Below are positions 1 through 8,400 of a stretch of DNA of 64,000 bases, piece by piece; position 1 is the first letter of the stretch, and every line of letters begins with the position of its first letter. The notes beneath the pieces were generated by a model that saw only the letters and a list, made by a program, of their open reading frames with translations, was not told the origin of the DNA and did not search any database. Position numbers and translations under genes: made by a program. The stretch is from Dehalococcoidia bacterium (GTDB lineage: Bacteria; Chloroflexota; Dehalococcoidia; Bin125): positions 1 to 64,000 of the forward strand of contig JAJDWB010000019.1 of NCBI GenBank assembly GCA_022825855.1, in the 5' to 3' direction.

Positions 1-289
1 GAGCCGCCCGCCCGTCGCGCCGCCCGGCCGCCGCCGCCGCCGCGACACCCCATCCGCTCACCCAACCGCCGGACCGGCAAGTCGCGTCGTCGCGCCCCAC
101 ACCCGCGCCGCCCACCAAACCACACTTACGCGCAGGTCTCCCGAGGGAGAGGGTGAGAGCCTGCCCCCGCGAAGGCGGGGGGTGAGGGCCTCTCCTGTGT
201 TACCGACAACACTCGACCATCTGTCCCAAAGAACCCATGTACGAGTACCATGGCCTCTAGCAAGCTCATTCACCAGGAAAGCACTCCCG

Positions 290-460
290 ATGCCCGCTCA
301 CCAACGACCAATCCACACCCGCACAGCACCGCACACGCCCGCTCAAATCCCGTCCAAAATCGCTCAGAATCGCACAAAATCGAACAGAATCGAACAAAAC
401 CGAACAAGATCGGCGTCCGCCGCAAGTGCCGAGCGCCTGAAAGAGCCTGAAGAAACCTGA
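290..460 (+). CDS. Possible 56-residue peptide inside composite element copy 1
   Basis: An ATG at 290 follows AGGAAAG (275-281) at a 9-base spacing and opens a frame that ends at the TGA inside the second decamer array. The peptide begins MP and ends EPEET; the middle is rich in Asn, Arg, Ser and Gln because it is written by the 10-bp repeats. The second element copy has an SD-led ATG at the equivalent place and its frame also begins MP and ends PEET. That agreement is the only support for coding; the repeat itself could produce it by chance. No domain is recognised. Confidence 0.3.
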   Translation: MPAHQRPIHTRTAPHTPAQIPSKIAQNRTKSNRIEQNRTRSASAASAERLKEPEET

Positions 461-525
461 AAAAACCTGAAAGTCCTGAGGCGCGATCTCCAGCAAAACA
501 CTGGAGATCGTCCCCCGGGACCCCT

Positions 526-559
526 GAAGAAGAAAAATCCGCCGAAACCTGAAAGGCGG
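526..559 (-). terminator. Leftward Rho-independent-like terminator
   Basis: On the minus strand CCGCC (559-555) pairs with GGCGG (543-539) around an 11-base loop and is followed by ATTTTTCTTCTT. It lies 24 bases after the stop codon of the small leftward gene at 583-819 and is built from the right end of the composite repeat. Confidence 0.55.
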
Positions 560-582
560 TGAAGCGGCAGACCCAACCGGCC

Positions 583-819
583 CTAATTGCCCGAACGCTG
601 CTTGTGCATCGGCAACTGCGTCGCCATTCGGTACTCGGCCGACTTGTAGTGCGCCTCGAGTTGCGAGCGCAAGTCGTCCTCGTCCGCCGACGTGAACGAC
701 ACGTTCATCACGTCGCACCAGACCGTGACCTCGTCTGCATCGGGACCCGCCTCGCGGAATGCGTCCCGCGCCGTCCGCCGCGCCAGTTGTTCATGCAGCC
801 GATTCTTGAATCCCGCCAT
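583..819 (-). CDS. Hypothetical 78-residue protein
   Basis: I do not recognise a family. The 78-residue product is soluble-looking, charged, with one Cys and no membrane segment or signal peptide. The ATG at 819 has GAAGG at a 7-base spacing. The gene is divergent from the carboxyltransferase that starts at 884, so both promoters must lie in the 64 bases between them. Its 3' end runs directly into a terminator-like hairpin formed by the composite repeat, which supports real leftward transcription. Confidence 0.6.
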   Translation of the reverse strand: MAGFKNRLHEQLARRTARDAFREAGPDADEVTVWCDVMNVSFTSADEDDLRSQLEAHYKSAEYRMATQLPMHKQRSGN

Positions 820-883
820 GACCCGACCTTCGCAGTGTCCAACCTAGACTCAGCCCAGCGTAGGTCAAGGACTGGAGTTGAGC

Positions 884-2461
884 ATGGTCTGGGAACCGGA
901 AGTTGACGAACTGCGGCGCCGACTGGCGCTCTCCGCCCGGGGCGGGACCCCGGATCGGATCGAACGCCAGCATCGGCTGGGCCGCCTGACCGTTCGCGAG
1001 CGCATCCACGAGCTGCTCGACGACGGCTCCTTCCACGAGGTCGGCGCGCTCGCCGGACTGGGCGAGTACGAGGACGGCGAACTGGTCGATTTCTCGCCCG
1101 CCTCCTACGTCATGGGCATCGGCAAGATCGACGGTCGGACGGTCGCCGTCGGCGGCGAGGACTTCACCATCCAGGGCGGCTCCGCCCTCTACCCCATGCA
1201 GCGCTCGAAGGGCGGGCTGGGCGGTTTCTGCGAGGAACTGGCGCTCGAGTACCGCATCCCCATGATCCTGCTGATCGACGGCGCCGGCGCCAACGTCGCC
1301 GCAACCAGGAAGATGGGCACGACCTACCTGCCCAACGGCGCCGGCACCGGCCGCTCTTTTGTCACCTCGATCGAGGCGATGCAGAACGTGCCAGTCCTGG
1401 GCGCGGTCCTCGGCGCGATCGCCGGCGGACCCTCGGGCCGCGCCATGATGGTCCACTGGAGCGTGATGACCAGAGGCCGCTCAGCGATGTTTGCCGCCGG
1501 TCCCCCCGTCGTCAAGCGCGGCATCGGACACGACGTGACCAACGAATCGCTGGGCGGCTCCCAGGTCCACGTCCACACCTCCGGCTGCATCGACAACGAG
1601 GCCGAAGACGAGCAGGACGCCTTCCGTCAGATCCGCGCCATGCTCTCCTATCTGCCCGACAACGTGAATGAGCTGCCTCCGTCCGCCCCGATCGTCGACG
1701 CGCCCGAGGGCGCGGGCGAAGCCCTGATCGACCTCGTCCCCCGCAACACGCGCCGCCCGTACTCGATGCACAAGCTGATCTGCTCGGTTGTGGACGGCGG
1801 CGACTTCTTCGAGGTCAAGCCCCACTGGGGCACCGCCGTGATCACCGGCTTCGCCCGCGTCGACGGCTTGCCGATCGGCATCGTCGCCAACAACCCGCGC
1901 AAGAACGGCGGCGCGCTCGACCGCGACGGCTCGGATAAGCAGACTCATTTCCTCGAGCTCTGCAACTACTTCCACATTCCCATCGTCTACCTCGTCGACG
2001 TGCCCGGCTTCATGATCGGCGAACAGGCCGAACGCGAGGGCACGCTGCGCGCCGGCATGCGCGCCATCTGGGTCGGGCTGCAGGCGACCGTGCCGCAACT
2101 CACCATCGTGATCCGCAAGTGCTACGGCATGGCCGGCATGGCCACCGGCAATCCGACCCGGCTCAACTACCGGCTCGGCTGGCCCTCCGGCGAGTGGGGC
2201 TCGATCCCGATCGAGGGCGGCGTCGACGCCGCCTACCGCCGCGAGATCGCCGAGGCCGACGATCCCGGGGCCAGGCGCGAGGAGATCGAGGCCGAGCTGC
2301 GCCAGCTCCGCAGCGTCTTCCGCACCGCCGAGACCTTCGGCATCGAAGAGATCATCGACCCCCGCGAGACCCGCAACTACCTCCAACAGTTCGTCGAACG
2401 CGCCTACAAGGTCCTCCCCTTCGAGCTGGATCGCAAACCGCTCTACGGCGTCCGCCCCTAG
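884..2461 (+). CDS. Acyl-CoA carboxylase carboxyltransferase (beta) subunit
   Basis: The 525-residue product is a PccB/MmdA-type biotin-dependent carboxyltransferase. It moves the carboxyl group from carboxybiotin to an acyl-CoA such as propionyl- or acetyl-CoA. The length matches the family. Two crotonase-fold halves are visible: the N-terminal half carries the GPPVVKRGIGHDVTNESLGG block typical of the family, and the C-terminal half carries VDVPGFMIGEQAEREGTLR and the glycine-rich YGMAGMATG stretch. I start at ATG 884, six bases after GGAG, rather than the TTG at 878 which abuts that ribosome site. No biotin partner is adjacent; a biotin carrier and biotin carboxylase at 51154-52769 are the likely partners. 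The acyl substrate cannot be read from sequence. Confidence 0.93.
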   Translation: MVWEPEVDELRRRLALSARGGTPDRIERQHRLGRLTVRERIHELLDDGSFHEVGALAGLGEYEDGELVDFSPASYVMGIGKIDGRTVAVGGEDFTIQGGSALYPMQRSKGGLGGFCEELALEYRIPMILLIDGAGANVAATRKMGTTYLPNGAGTGRSFVTSIEAMQNVPVLGAVLGAIAGGPSGRAMMVHWSVMTRGRSAMFAAGPPVVKRGIGHDVTNESLGGSQVHVHTSGCIDNEAEDEQDAFRQIRAMLSYLPDNVNELPPSAPIVDAPEGAGEALIDLVPRNTRRPYSMHKLICSVVDGGDFFEVKPHWGTAVITGFARVDGLPIGIVANNPRKNGGALDRDGSDKQTHFLELCNYFHIPIVYLVDVPGFMIGEQAEREGTLRAGMRAIWVGLQATVPQLTIVIRKCYGMAGMATGNPTRLNYRLGWPSGEWGSIPIEGGVDAAYRREIAEADDPGARREEIEAELRQLRSVFRTAETFGIEEIIDPRETRNYLQQFVERAYKVLPFELDRKPLYGVRP

Positions 2462-3273
2462 GCGCCGGCGGCTCTGGCAATCAGGACAGCCGCCCCGGCC
2501 GCCAGACAGTAAACCGCGAAGGGAGTCAGACTGCGGCCCCGAACCAGCCACAGCAGCCCTCGAATCGCGAGCAACGCCGTCGCGAACGACACGACCGCGC
2601 CGATCACCAGTGGGCCTGCATCCACGTCGCCACTCTCATCAATCAGCGAGGCAACCGCCAGCACCCCCGCCCCCGCCAGTGCCGGCATCGACAGCCAGAA
2701 CGCCCAGCGCGCCGCCGCCTCTCGCGACTGCCCCACCGCCATCCCCGCCACCATGCACATCCCCGAGCGCGACACCCCGGGCAGCACCGCCAGGCACTGC
2801 GCCAGTCCGATGGCCAGCGACCTCCGCCCGTTCAGCCGGGCCAGCGCCGCAGGATCGCTCACCCGCCGTGTGCGCCACTCCGCTCCGGCGATCAGCACGC
2901 CGGTCATCAGCAGGAACGCCCCGGCCGTCGTCGCATCGCGCAACTCGTCCTGCAACGACTCGTAGAACAACCCCCCTACGACCACGATCGGAATCGTCCC
3001 CAGCGCGCCGAGCAGGATCAGCCGTCTCGGATTCAGTCCCTCAACCGCGCCCTCGTCCCGGCCCAGACCCGACAGCACGCCCCAAACCTCCCGTCGGAAC
3101 GCCACCAGGATCGCCGCCAGCGTGCCGATGTGCACCGCCACGTCGAAGTCCAGTCCCGGATCGTCCCAGCCGAACAACCAGCGCGCCAGCACCAGGTGCC
3201 CGCTCGACGAAATCGGCAGGAACTCCGACAGTCCCTGGACCATGGCGAGAACGATGGCTTCAACGATGCTCAC
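2458..3273 (-). CDS. uppP: Undecaprenyl-diphosphatase
   Basis: This integral membrane phosphatase (UppP/BacA) converts undecaprenyl diphosphate to the monophosphate for recycling of the cell-wall lipid carrier. The 271 residues match the family. The signature QGLSEFLPISSSGHL is at about residues 13-27 and the PGVSRSG motif is in the second half; multiple hydrophobic segments cover the rest. The start is GTG. The gene is convergent with the upstream carboxyltransferase and the two stop codons share the four bases CTAG at 2458-2461. It is divergent from the nitroreductase, with only 35 bases between the starts. Confidence 0.95.
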   Translation of the reverse strand: MSIVEAIVLAMVQGLSEFLPISSSGHLVLARWLFGWDDPGLDFDVAVHIGTLAAILVAFRREVWGVLSGLGRDEGAVEGLNPRRLILLGALGTIPIVVVGGLFYESLQDELRDATTAGAFLLMTGVLIAGAEWRTRRVSDPAALARLNGRRSLAIGLAQCLAVLPGVSRSGMCMVAGMAVGQSREAAARWAFWLSMPALAGAGVLAVASLIDESGDVDAGPLVIGAVVSFATALLAIRGLLWLVRGRSLTPFAVYCLAAGAAVLIARAAGA

Positions 3274-3308
3274 GTAGAATTGGCTCCACAGTCACTCTAG
3301 GAGCCGAC

Positions 3309-3974
3309 ATGGACATCTCCGAGGTCATCCGCACAACGTTCGCGGCCAGGCAGTTCACCGACGATCCGGTTCCCGACGACGTCATCGAGCGCATGCTCGA
3401 GCACGCCCGCTTCGCCCCCTCGGGCGGCAACCGCCAGGGCTGGCACGTGATCGTCGTGCGCGACCCCGAGATTCGCGCCGCGATCGCCCAGGCCGCCGAG
3501 CGTCCGGCCAAGCGCTACGTCGCCATGCAGCAGGCCGGCGAGGGTCCCTGGAATGCCGCCTTCCCCTCGACTGTCACCGACGAGTCCGCCGCCAGCATTC
3601 CCATGCCGAGACGGCTGATGGACCCCTACATCGAGGCCCCGGTGCTGCTCGCCGTCTGCGTCGACCTCGGCGTCGTCGCCTCCGTCGACAAGGAACTCGA
3701 CCGCGTGGGTGTCATCTCCGGCGGCTCGATCTACCCATTCGTCTGGAGCCTCCTGCTGATGGCCCGCGACCAGGGCTTTGGCGGCACCCTGACCACCATC
3801 CCAATCGCCAACGAGCCGGAGCTGAAACCGATCCTCGGTCTGCCTGACCACTACGCCATCGCCGCCTTCCTCCCGATCGGCAAGCCCGTCAAGCAGTTGA
3901 CCAGGCTCAAGCGCAGTCCGGTCGAGGAGTTCACGACCATCGACAGGTTCGACGGCGACGTCTTCGGCGCTTGA
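3309..3974 (+). CDS. Nitroreductase family oxidoreductase
   Basis: The 221-residue product is an FMN-dependent nitroreductase-fold enzyme using NAD(P)H. Family features include the N-terminal FAARQFTDDPVPDDVIERML helix region, ARFAPSGGNRQGWHVIVV (the FMN-phosphate-contact region) and the C-terminal PIGKPV block. ATG 3309 is preceded by AGGAG at 5 bases; the much longer open frame upstream is antisense to uppP and is not part of the gene. The physiological substrate is unknown. The following thioredoxin-like gene starts 17 bases downstream, so the two may be co-transcribed. Confidence 0.88.
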   Translation: MDISEVIRTTFAARQFTDDPVPDDVIERMLEHARFAPSGGNRQGWHVIVVRDPEIRAAIAQAAERPAKRYVAMQQAGEGPWNAAFPSTVTDESAASIPMPRRLMDPYIEAPVLLAVCVDLGVVASVDKELDRVGVISGGSIYPFVWSLLLMARDQGFGGTLTTIPIANEPELKPILGLPDHYAIAAFLPIGKPVKQLTRLKRSPVEEFTTIDRFDGDVFGA

Positions 3975-3991
3975 ACCGCGGGAGCCGGGCG

Positions 3992-4969
3992 ATGACACGG
4001 GCGAGCCTGTTGGCGCTGTTGGCCATCCTGACGGCAACACTGGGCGCAGCAGCGCTCTCCGGCATCGGCGCAGCAGCCGATCCAGTACCCAGCTTCTCGC
4101 TCGATGTCCAGGCGCGCCTGCACGCCAGCGGCCGAATCGAATTCGGCGTGCGCACTGAGCAGGGCGTCCGCTTTCCCCGCGCCCGATTCCTGCGAGCCGT
4201 GATCGAACATGATCGATGGATCGTCAGTTCGCCGATCGACGTCCACGGCTACGCCACTCGCGTCATCGCCCGCCGGCTGGATGACGGGCGAACCCAATTC
4301 GCCCTGCGTCTGGAAGGGGTCAACGTCCGGCCGGGACGCTCGATCCTGCCGGCAGCCGCGTTGCCGGACCGCTGGTACCGCTCCCAGGACGTCGTCGTTG
4401 AGACGTTGACGGATCCCGACTCGGCCACCGAACGCCGACTGCTGGCTCGCGCAGCCGCGATCCGCGCCGAAGCCACCACGCCTGACCTGACCGGACTGGT
4501 CGGCTGGCTTAACGGCAAGCCGACCTCCATCGCCCGCGAACTTGCCAGGGGCAACGTGGTCCTGATCGATTTCTGGACCTTCGGTTGCTACAACTGTCAG
4601 AACACGCTGCCGTATCTCACGGCCTGGGACGCCAGATACCGCGAGCACGGGCTCGTCATCCTCGGAGTGCATCGACCCGAGTTCGCGTACGAGGAGGACC
4701 CCGATCGGATTCGCGACGCCATCGCCCGTTACGGCATTGAGTACTCGGTACCGCTGGACAACGACGCGCGCACCTGGCGCGCCTATCGCAACCGCTGGTG
4801 GCCGGCCAAGTACCTGATCGGTCCGACCGACGACGCGGCAATGGGTCTGCGCTACCGCCGCATCGGCGAGGGCGGCTACCTGCGCACGGAACGCGAGATT
4901 CGCGCCGCACTGCAAGCCGTCGGCCGTGATCTCAGCGGCGTTCCCATCGGCGTCAATGTCGGCAGCTGA
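3992..4969 (+). CDS. Exported thioredoxin-like (TlpA/DipZ C-terminal type) protein
   Basis: The 325-residue product starts with a short charged region and a hydrophobic segment (about residues 4-28), consistent with a signal peptide. A middle region of unknown fold (about 35-165) is followed by a thioredoxin fold with FWTFGCYNCQNTLPYL, giving the redox pair C-Y-N-C; the following GLVILGVHRPEFAYEED is typical of the DipZ-like TlpA group. It probably acts outside the membrane in disulfide exchange. ATG 3992 has GGAG 7 bases upstream and is preferred to TTG 3971, which overlaps the previous gene. The middle region resembles the thioredoxin-associated domain often seen in DipZ proteins, but I cannot confirm that. 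Confidence 0.8.
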   Translation: MTRASLLALLAILTATLGAAALSGIGAAADPVPSFSLDVQARLHASGRIEFGVRTEQGVRFPRARFLRAVIEHDRWIVSSPIDVHGYATRVIARRLDDGRTQFALRLEGVNVRPGRSILPAAALPDRWYRSQDVVVETLTDPDSATERRLLARAAAIRAEATTPDLTGLVGWLNGKPTSIARELARGNVVLIDFWTFGCYNCQNTLPYLTAWDARYREHGLVILGVHRPEFAYEEDPDRIRDAIARYGIEYSVPLDNDARTWRAYRNRWWPAKYLIGPTDDAAMGLRYRRIGEGGYLRTEREIRAALQAVGRDLSGVPIGVNVGS

Positions 4970-4974
4970 CTGCC

Positions 4975-6144
4975 TCAGCCGGCCGCGGATTCCTGCGCAG
5001 CGATGATCTCATCCAGCTCCTGCTTGAGCCTCGGCAGGATCTCGTCGTAGGGGAAGTGTCCCAGCGACTCCTCGCCCCGCTTCAGGTTGACCGCGAGCGG
5101 TCCGCACCAGAGACCCAGGTCGGCGTCGTCGGTCTCTCCCGGGCCGTTGACCCGGCAGCCCATCACCGCGATCGTGATGTCGTACTCCGAGGCGTATCCG
5201 GACATCTCCTTGACGTCCTGGGCCAGGTCGACGAACTTCTCATTCTCGACCCGCGAACAGGACGGGCAGGAGATGATGTTCAGACCCTCGTCGAACTTCG
5301 GCGGTACGGAGCGGAAACGGCCGGCCGCGATGTCGGCCAGGATGTCTCTGGCAACCGTGATCTCCATGCCCTTGTCGTCGAACGGCACCGTCAGCGAGAC
5401 GCGGACCGTGTCGCCGATGCCCTGCGAGACGAGTTGCTCAAAGGCGACCCGCGTCTTGATCACGCCCTCTGGCGGCATCCCCGCTTCGGTGACGCCCAGG
5501 TGGAGCGGCACGTCCGGTCGTTCGGCCGCAAACTTCTCGTTGACCTCAACGACCTGCTTCCAGTCGGAATCCTTGAGCGAGACGACGTAGCGATCGAATC
5601 CAAATTCATCCAGCAACCCGCAATGCTCGGTCGCGGAGGCGACGATGGCCGAGACGTGGTCGTCGGGATAGCGCTCCAGCATCCGCGGATCGATCGAGCC
5701 GCAGTTGACGCCCACCCGGATGGCGCAGTCGTGCTCCGCCGCGGTCGCAGCGATGAAGGCGACCTTGTCGCGCACCGACTTCGACTTCTCGTGATGATGC
5801 AAGTGCCCTGGGTTGTAGCGAATCTTGTCGACATGCGTCGCGACCTGCGTGCAGAGCCGGTAGTTCTCCTGCAAGTCGACGGACAGCGGCGCTTCGGTCT
5901 GTTCGCGCACGGCCGCCAGCGCCTCGACGTCCTTCCGCGAGTCCACCGCGACGCGGACCAGGTCCGCTCCCGCAGCCTCAAGCAGTTTGACCTGCCGGAC
6001 CGTGGCCTCGATGTCCTGCGTCCGGGTCGCGGCCATCGACTGCACCACCACCGGACTGCCGCCGCCAATCGTCACGTCGCCCACGCGGACGGCCCGCGTC
6101 GGATTACGGCGCAAGTCGCCGGTCAGTTGAATCGTCTCCGCCAT
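4975..6144 (-). CDS. ispG: 4-hydroxy-3-methylbut-2-en-1-yl diphosphate synthase
   Basis: IspG (GcpE) reductively converts methylerythritol cyclodiphosphate to HMBPP in the MEP isoprenoid pathway, using a [4Fe-4S] cluster. The 389-residue protein has the N-terminal TIM-barrel region ([11 protein letters not shown]) and the C-terminal cluster-binding part, with SCPSCSR and the later [10 protein letters not shown], giving the expected three cysteines. I start at ATG 6144, which has GGGAGGA about 9 bases upstream; the ATG 33 bases further out has no ribosome site. The gene is divergent from the small membrane protein at 6192 and convergent with the thioredoxin-like gene, 5 bases apart. Confidence 0.95.
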   Translation of the reverse strand: MAETIQLTGDLRRNPTRAVRVGDVTIGGGSPVVVQSMAATRTQDIEATVRQVKLLEAAGADLVRVAVDSRKDVEALAAVREQTEAPLSVDLQENYRLCTQVATHVDKIRYNPGHLHHHEKSKSVRDKVAFIAATAAEHDCAIRVGVNCGSIDPRMLERYPDDHVSAIVASATEHCGLLDEFGFDRYVVSLKDSDWKQVVEVNEKFAAERPDVPLHLGVTEAGMPPEGVIKTRVAFEQLVSQGIGDTVRVSLTVPFDDKGMEITVARDILADIAAGRFRSVPPKFDEGLNIISCPSCSRVENEKFVDLAQDVKEMSGYASEYDITIAVMGCRVNGPGETDDADLGLWCGPLAVNLKRGEESLGHFPYDEILPRLKQELDEIIAAQESAAG

Positions 6145-6191
6145 GGTGTTCGTCCTCCCACCACTGGACACCTGCATCGTACCGTTGATGC

Positions 6192-6503
6192 GTGCTCTTC
6201 AATGCGATCTTCCTGATCCTCTTCGTCGCAACCTGGCTGTTGATCTCAACCCTGAGCTGGATCGCGTTGAGTCTGCCCCGCCGAGCCCGGGGATCGCTCT
6301 GGTCTGCGCCTTTCGCCGCCGTGGGCGGCGTCGGCGCCGCGGTCCTGGTGCCGCTCGCCGGGCTGGACAACTCGCTCGGCATCGGCGTCTCAATGCTGGC
6401 GGCGCTGGTCGGCTCCGCGCTGGCCTGTTGGCTGGCGTTCGTCTGCTGGGACCGCTTCGCGCTGGGTCGGCGCTTCCGACGGCTGGGCCGGCGCGAGCGC
6501 TGA
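6192..6503 (+). CDS. Small membrane protein, unknown function
   Basis: The 103-residue product has three hydrophobic stretches (about residues 4-28, 38-57 and 64-86) and a very basic tail ([12 protein letters not shown]), suggesting a three-segment inner-membrane protein with the C-terminus in the cytoplasm. The start is GTG with no clear ribosome site. It lies between the divergent ispG and proS, 41 bases before proS. I recognise no family. Confidence 0.55.
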   Translation: MLFNAIFLILFVATWLLISTLSWIALSLPRRARGSLWSAPFAAVGGVGAAVLVPLAGLDNSLGIGVSMLAALVGSALACWLAFVCWDRFALGRRFRRLGRRER

Positions 6504-6544
6504 TATCGTCGCTGCAGTGAGATCAACACATAAGGCTCGTTGAC

Positions 6545-8254
6545 ATGCCCGTGACCCGTATGTCCCGGCTCTTCGGACGCACGCTGCGCGAGGCGCCGGC
6601 CGACGCCGACTCGGCCAATCACCAATTGCTGCTCCGCAGCGGCCTGATCGTGCAGCTCGCCGCCGGTGTCTACTCGTTTCTGCCGCCGGCCTGGCGCACG
6701 CTGCGCAAGATCGAGCAGATCGTCCGTGAGGAAATGGAGGCGGCCGGCTCGCAGGAAATGCGGATGCCGGCAATCCAGCCCCGCGAGCTCTGGGAAGAAT
6801 CGGGCCGCGCCGACTCCTACGGTCCGGTGCTATTCAACCTCAAGGACCGGCGCGAGCGCACGATGGTGCTGGCTCCCACGCATGAGGAGTCGGTGACCGA
6901 CCTCTTCCGCAAGGTCGTGCAGTCCTACCGCGACCTGCCCCAGAGCGTGTTTCAGATGCAGACCAAGTTCCGCGACGAGCCGCGCCCGCGCGGTGGACTG
7001 GTGCGGGTCCGCGAGTTCATCATGAAGGACGCCTACACCTTCGACGCCGATGACGAGGCGTTTCAGCTCAACTACGACGCGATGCGGCAGGCCTACTACA
7101 ACATCTACCGGCGCTGCGGCGTGCCGGTCGTCGCCGTGCAGGCCGACTCCGGCGCGATCGGCGGCAAGCAGTCGGAAGAGTTCATCTTCCTCACCGATAT
7201 CGGCGAGGACAACATCATCCTCTGTCAGGACTGCGGATACGCTGCCAACCAGGAGCGGGCCGAGTTCGACCGCGGCGAGTCGACCGGAAGCGACGGCGAA
7301 CTCACCGAAGTCGCAACTCCCGGGATCACCACGATCGAGGCCCTGGCCGACTTTCTCGGCATCCCCCAACAGGCGACGGCCAAGGCCGCCTTCTTCCTGG
7401 TCGACGGCGAACCGACATTCGCCGTGGTCCGCGGCGACCTGGAGGTCAACGAACTGAAGCTGATGAACGCGCTCGATGCCCGGGATGCGCGCCCACTGCA
7501 GCCCGAGGAAGTAGCCGAAGCCGGCTGGGTCGCGGGATACGCGTCGCCGATCGGCGTCGATCCAGCACGGGTCATTGCCGATCTGAGTGTCGTTGACGCT
7601 GGTGGCCTGGTCGCCGGGGCAAACCGGGAGGGGATGCATCTCCACAACGTGACCTACGGCCGCGACTGGTCGGCCGCGACGGTGGCCGACATCGCTACGG
7701 CCAGCGAGGGCGATAGCTGCGCGCAGTGCGACTCGAACCTGCAAATGCAGCGCGGGATCGAGCTGGGCCACATCTTCAAGCTCGGTACGCGCTACGCCGA
7801 CCCGATGGAGGCGACCTTCCTCGACGCCGACGGTGAGCGCAAGACGCCGATCATGGGCTGCTACGGCATCGGCATCGAGCGCTTGATGGCCGCCGTCGTG
7901 CAGGCCAATCACGACGAGCTGGGCATCGTCTGGCCCCGTTCGGTCGCGCCGTTTGATATCCATATCGTCCCGCTGGGCGGCGGCGACGAGGTCGCCGAGG
8001 CGGTCGGGCAGGTCGAGTCGGAGCTGTCGGATGCCGGTTGGCAGGTCCTGACCGATGATCGCGACGAGCGAGCCGGGGTCAAGTTCAACGACGCCGACCT
8101 GCTCGGCGCCCCGCTGCGTGTCACAATCGGCTCACGCGGCCTGAAGCAAGGTCAGATCGAACTCAAGCTGCGCAGCGAACCCGAGCCCTCCCCGGCGCCG
8201 CTGTCCGGCGCCCTGACAGCCGTCCGAGCGGCAATGGATTCGCTCGCCGGCTGA
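6545..8254 (+). CDS. proS: Prolyl-tRNA synthetase
   Basis: ProS charges tRNA-Pro with proline in an ATP-dependent reaction. The 569 residues match the bacterial form, which includes a YbaK-like editing insertion between class II motifs 2 and 3. Motifs visible are the PTHEE loop, FRDEPRPRGGLVRVREFIMKD, the editing region (roughly 220-390), then the C-terminal anticodon-binding domain. It leads a rightward translation block. In many bacteria rimP lies between proS and nusA; here nusA follows after a 146-base gap. Confidence 0.97.
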   Translation: MPVTRMSRLFGRTLREAPADADSANHQLLLRSGLIVQLAAGVYSFLPPAWRTLRKIEQIVREEMEAAGSQEMRMPAIQPRELWEESGRADSYGPVLFNLKDRRERTMVLAPTHEESVTDLFRKVVQSYRDLPQSVFQMQTKFRDEPRPRGGLVRVREFIMKDAYTFDADDEAFQLNYDAMRQAYYNIYRRCGVPVVAVQADSGAIGGKQSEEFIFLTDIGEDNIILCQDCGYAANQERAEFDRGESTGSDGELTEVATPGITTIEALADFLGIPQQATAKAAFFLVDGEPTFAVVRGDLEVNELKLMNALDARDARPLQPEEVAEAGWVAGYASPIGVDPARVIADLSVVDAGGLVAGANREGMHLHNVTYGRDWSAATVADIATASEGDSCAQCDSNLQMQRGIELGHIFKLGTRYADPMEATFLDADGERKTPIMGCYGIGIERLMAAVVQANHDELGIVWPRSVAPFDIHIVPLGGGDEVAEAVGQVESELSDAGWQVLTDDRDERAGVKFNDADLLGAPLRVTIGSRGLKQGQIELKLRSEPEPSPAPLSGALTAVRAAMDSLAG

Positions 8255-8400
8255 CTACCGCTTGATAGATCGAGTCCTCGACGGCGCGCCTGCGTGTATA
8301 GTCAAAGGGTGCGGATGACGGGTGTGGGTCGGGCTGCCCTGTCTGATCCTGCGCCCCTCGCATGGATCATCGAGCGCAACGATCAGCAGGCTCCCCAGAC

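Larger units (their letters stand above)
1..582. repeat. Intergenic region with composite repeat element, copy 1
   Basis: No conventional gene is visible here. Positions 1-120 are GC-rich with a short GCC run and nothing else recognised. From about 121 the parts are, in order: a palindrome at 137-150, a GC hairpin at 164-181 (CCCCCGC / GCGGGGG, loop GAAG), an SD-led short reading frame (290-460), decamers of the type CGAACARAAT at exact 10-bp spacing (351-410), decamers ending GCCTGA at 10-bp spacing (431-479), a perfect 10-bp stem (484-493 with 501-510, loop CAAAACA) and a terminator-like hairpin (539-559). The same order recurs at 43403-43830, which is why I treat it as one element. Confidence 0.75.

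Noticed and set aside
341-480. CRISPR array
   Set aside because: Units are contiguous 10-bp decamers with no spacers of constant length, and no cas gene is present.
266-718. Minus-strand ORF of 150 codons over the composite element
   Set aside because: The Phe-rich product simply reads the decamers and hairpin; the corresponding frame in copy 2 is not conserved apart from the hairpin-encoded SSVLLEI.
2119-3300. Long plus-strand open frame of nearly 400 codons
   Set aside because: Frame shadow across the carboxyltransferase end and antisense to uppP; Arg/Pro-rich product with no family features.
8262-8302. Promoter for nusA with TATAGT at 8297
   Set aside because: The only TTGATA-like -35 is about 29 bases away; spacing is wrong.
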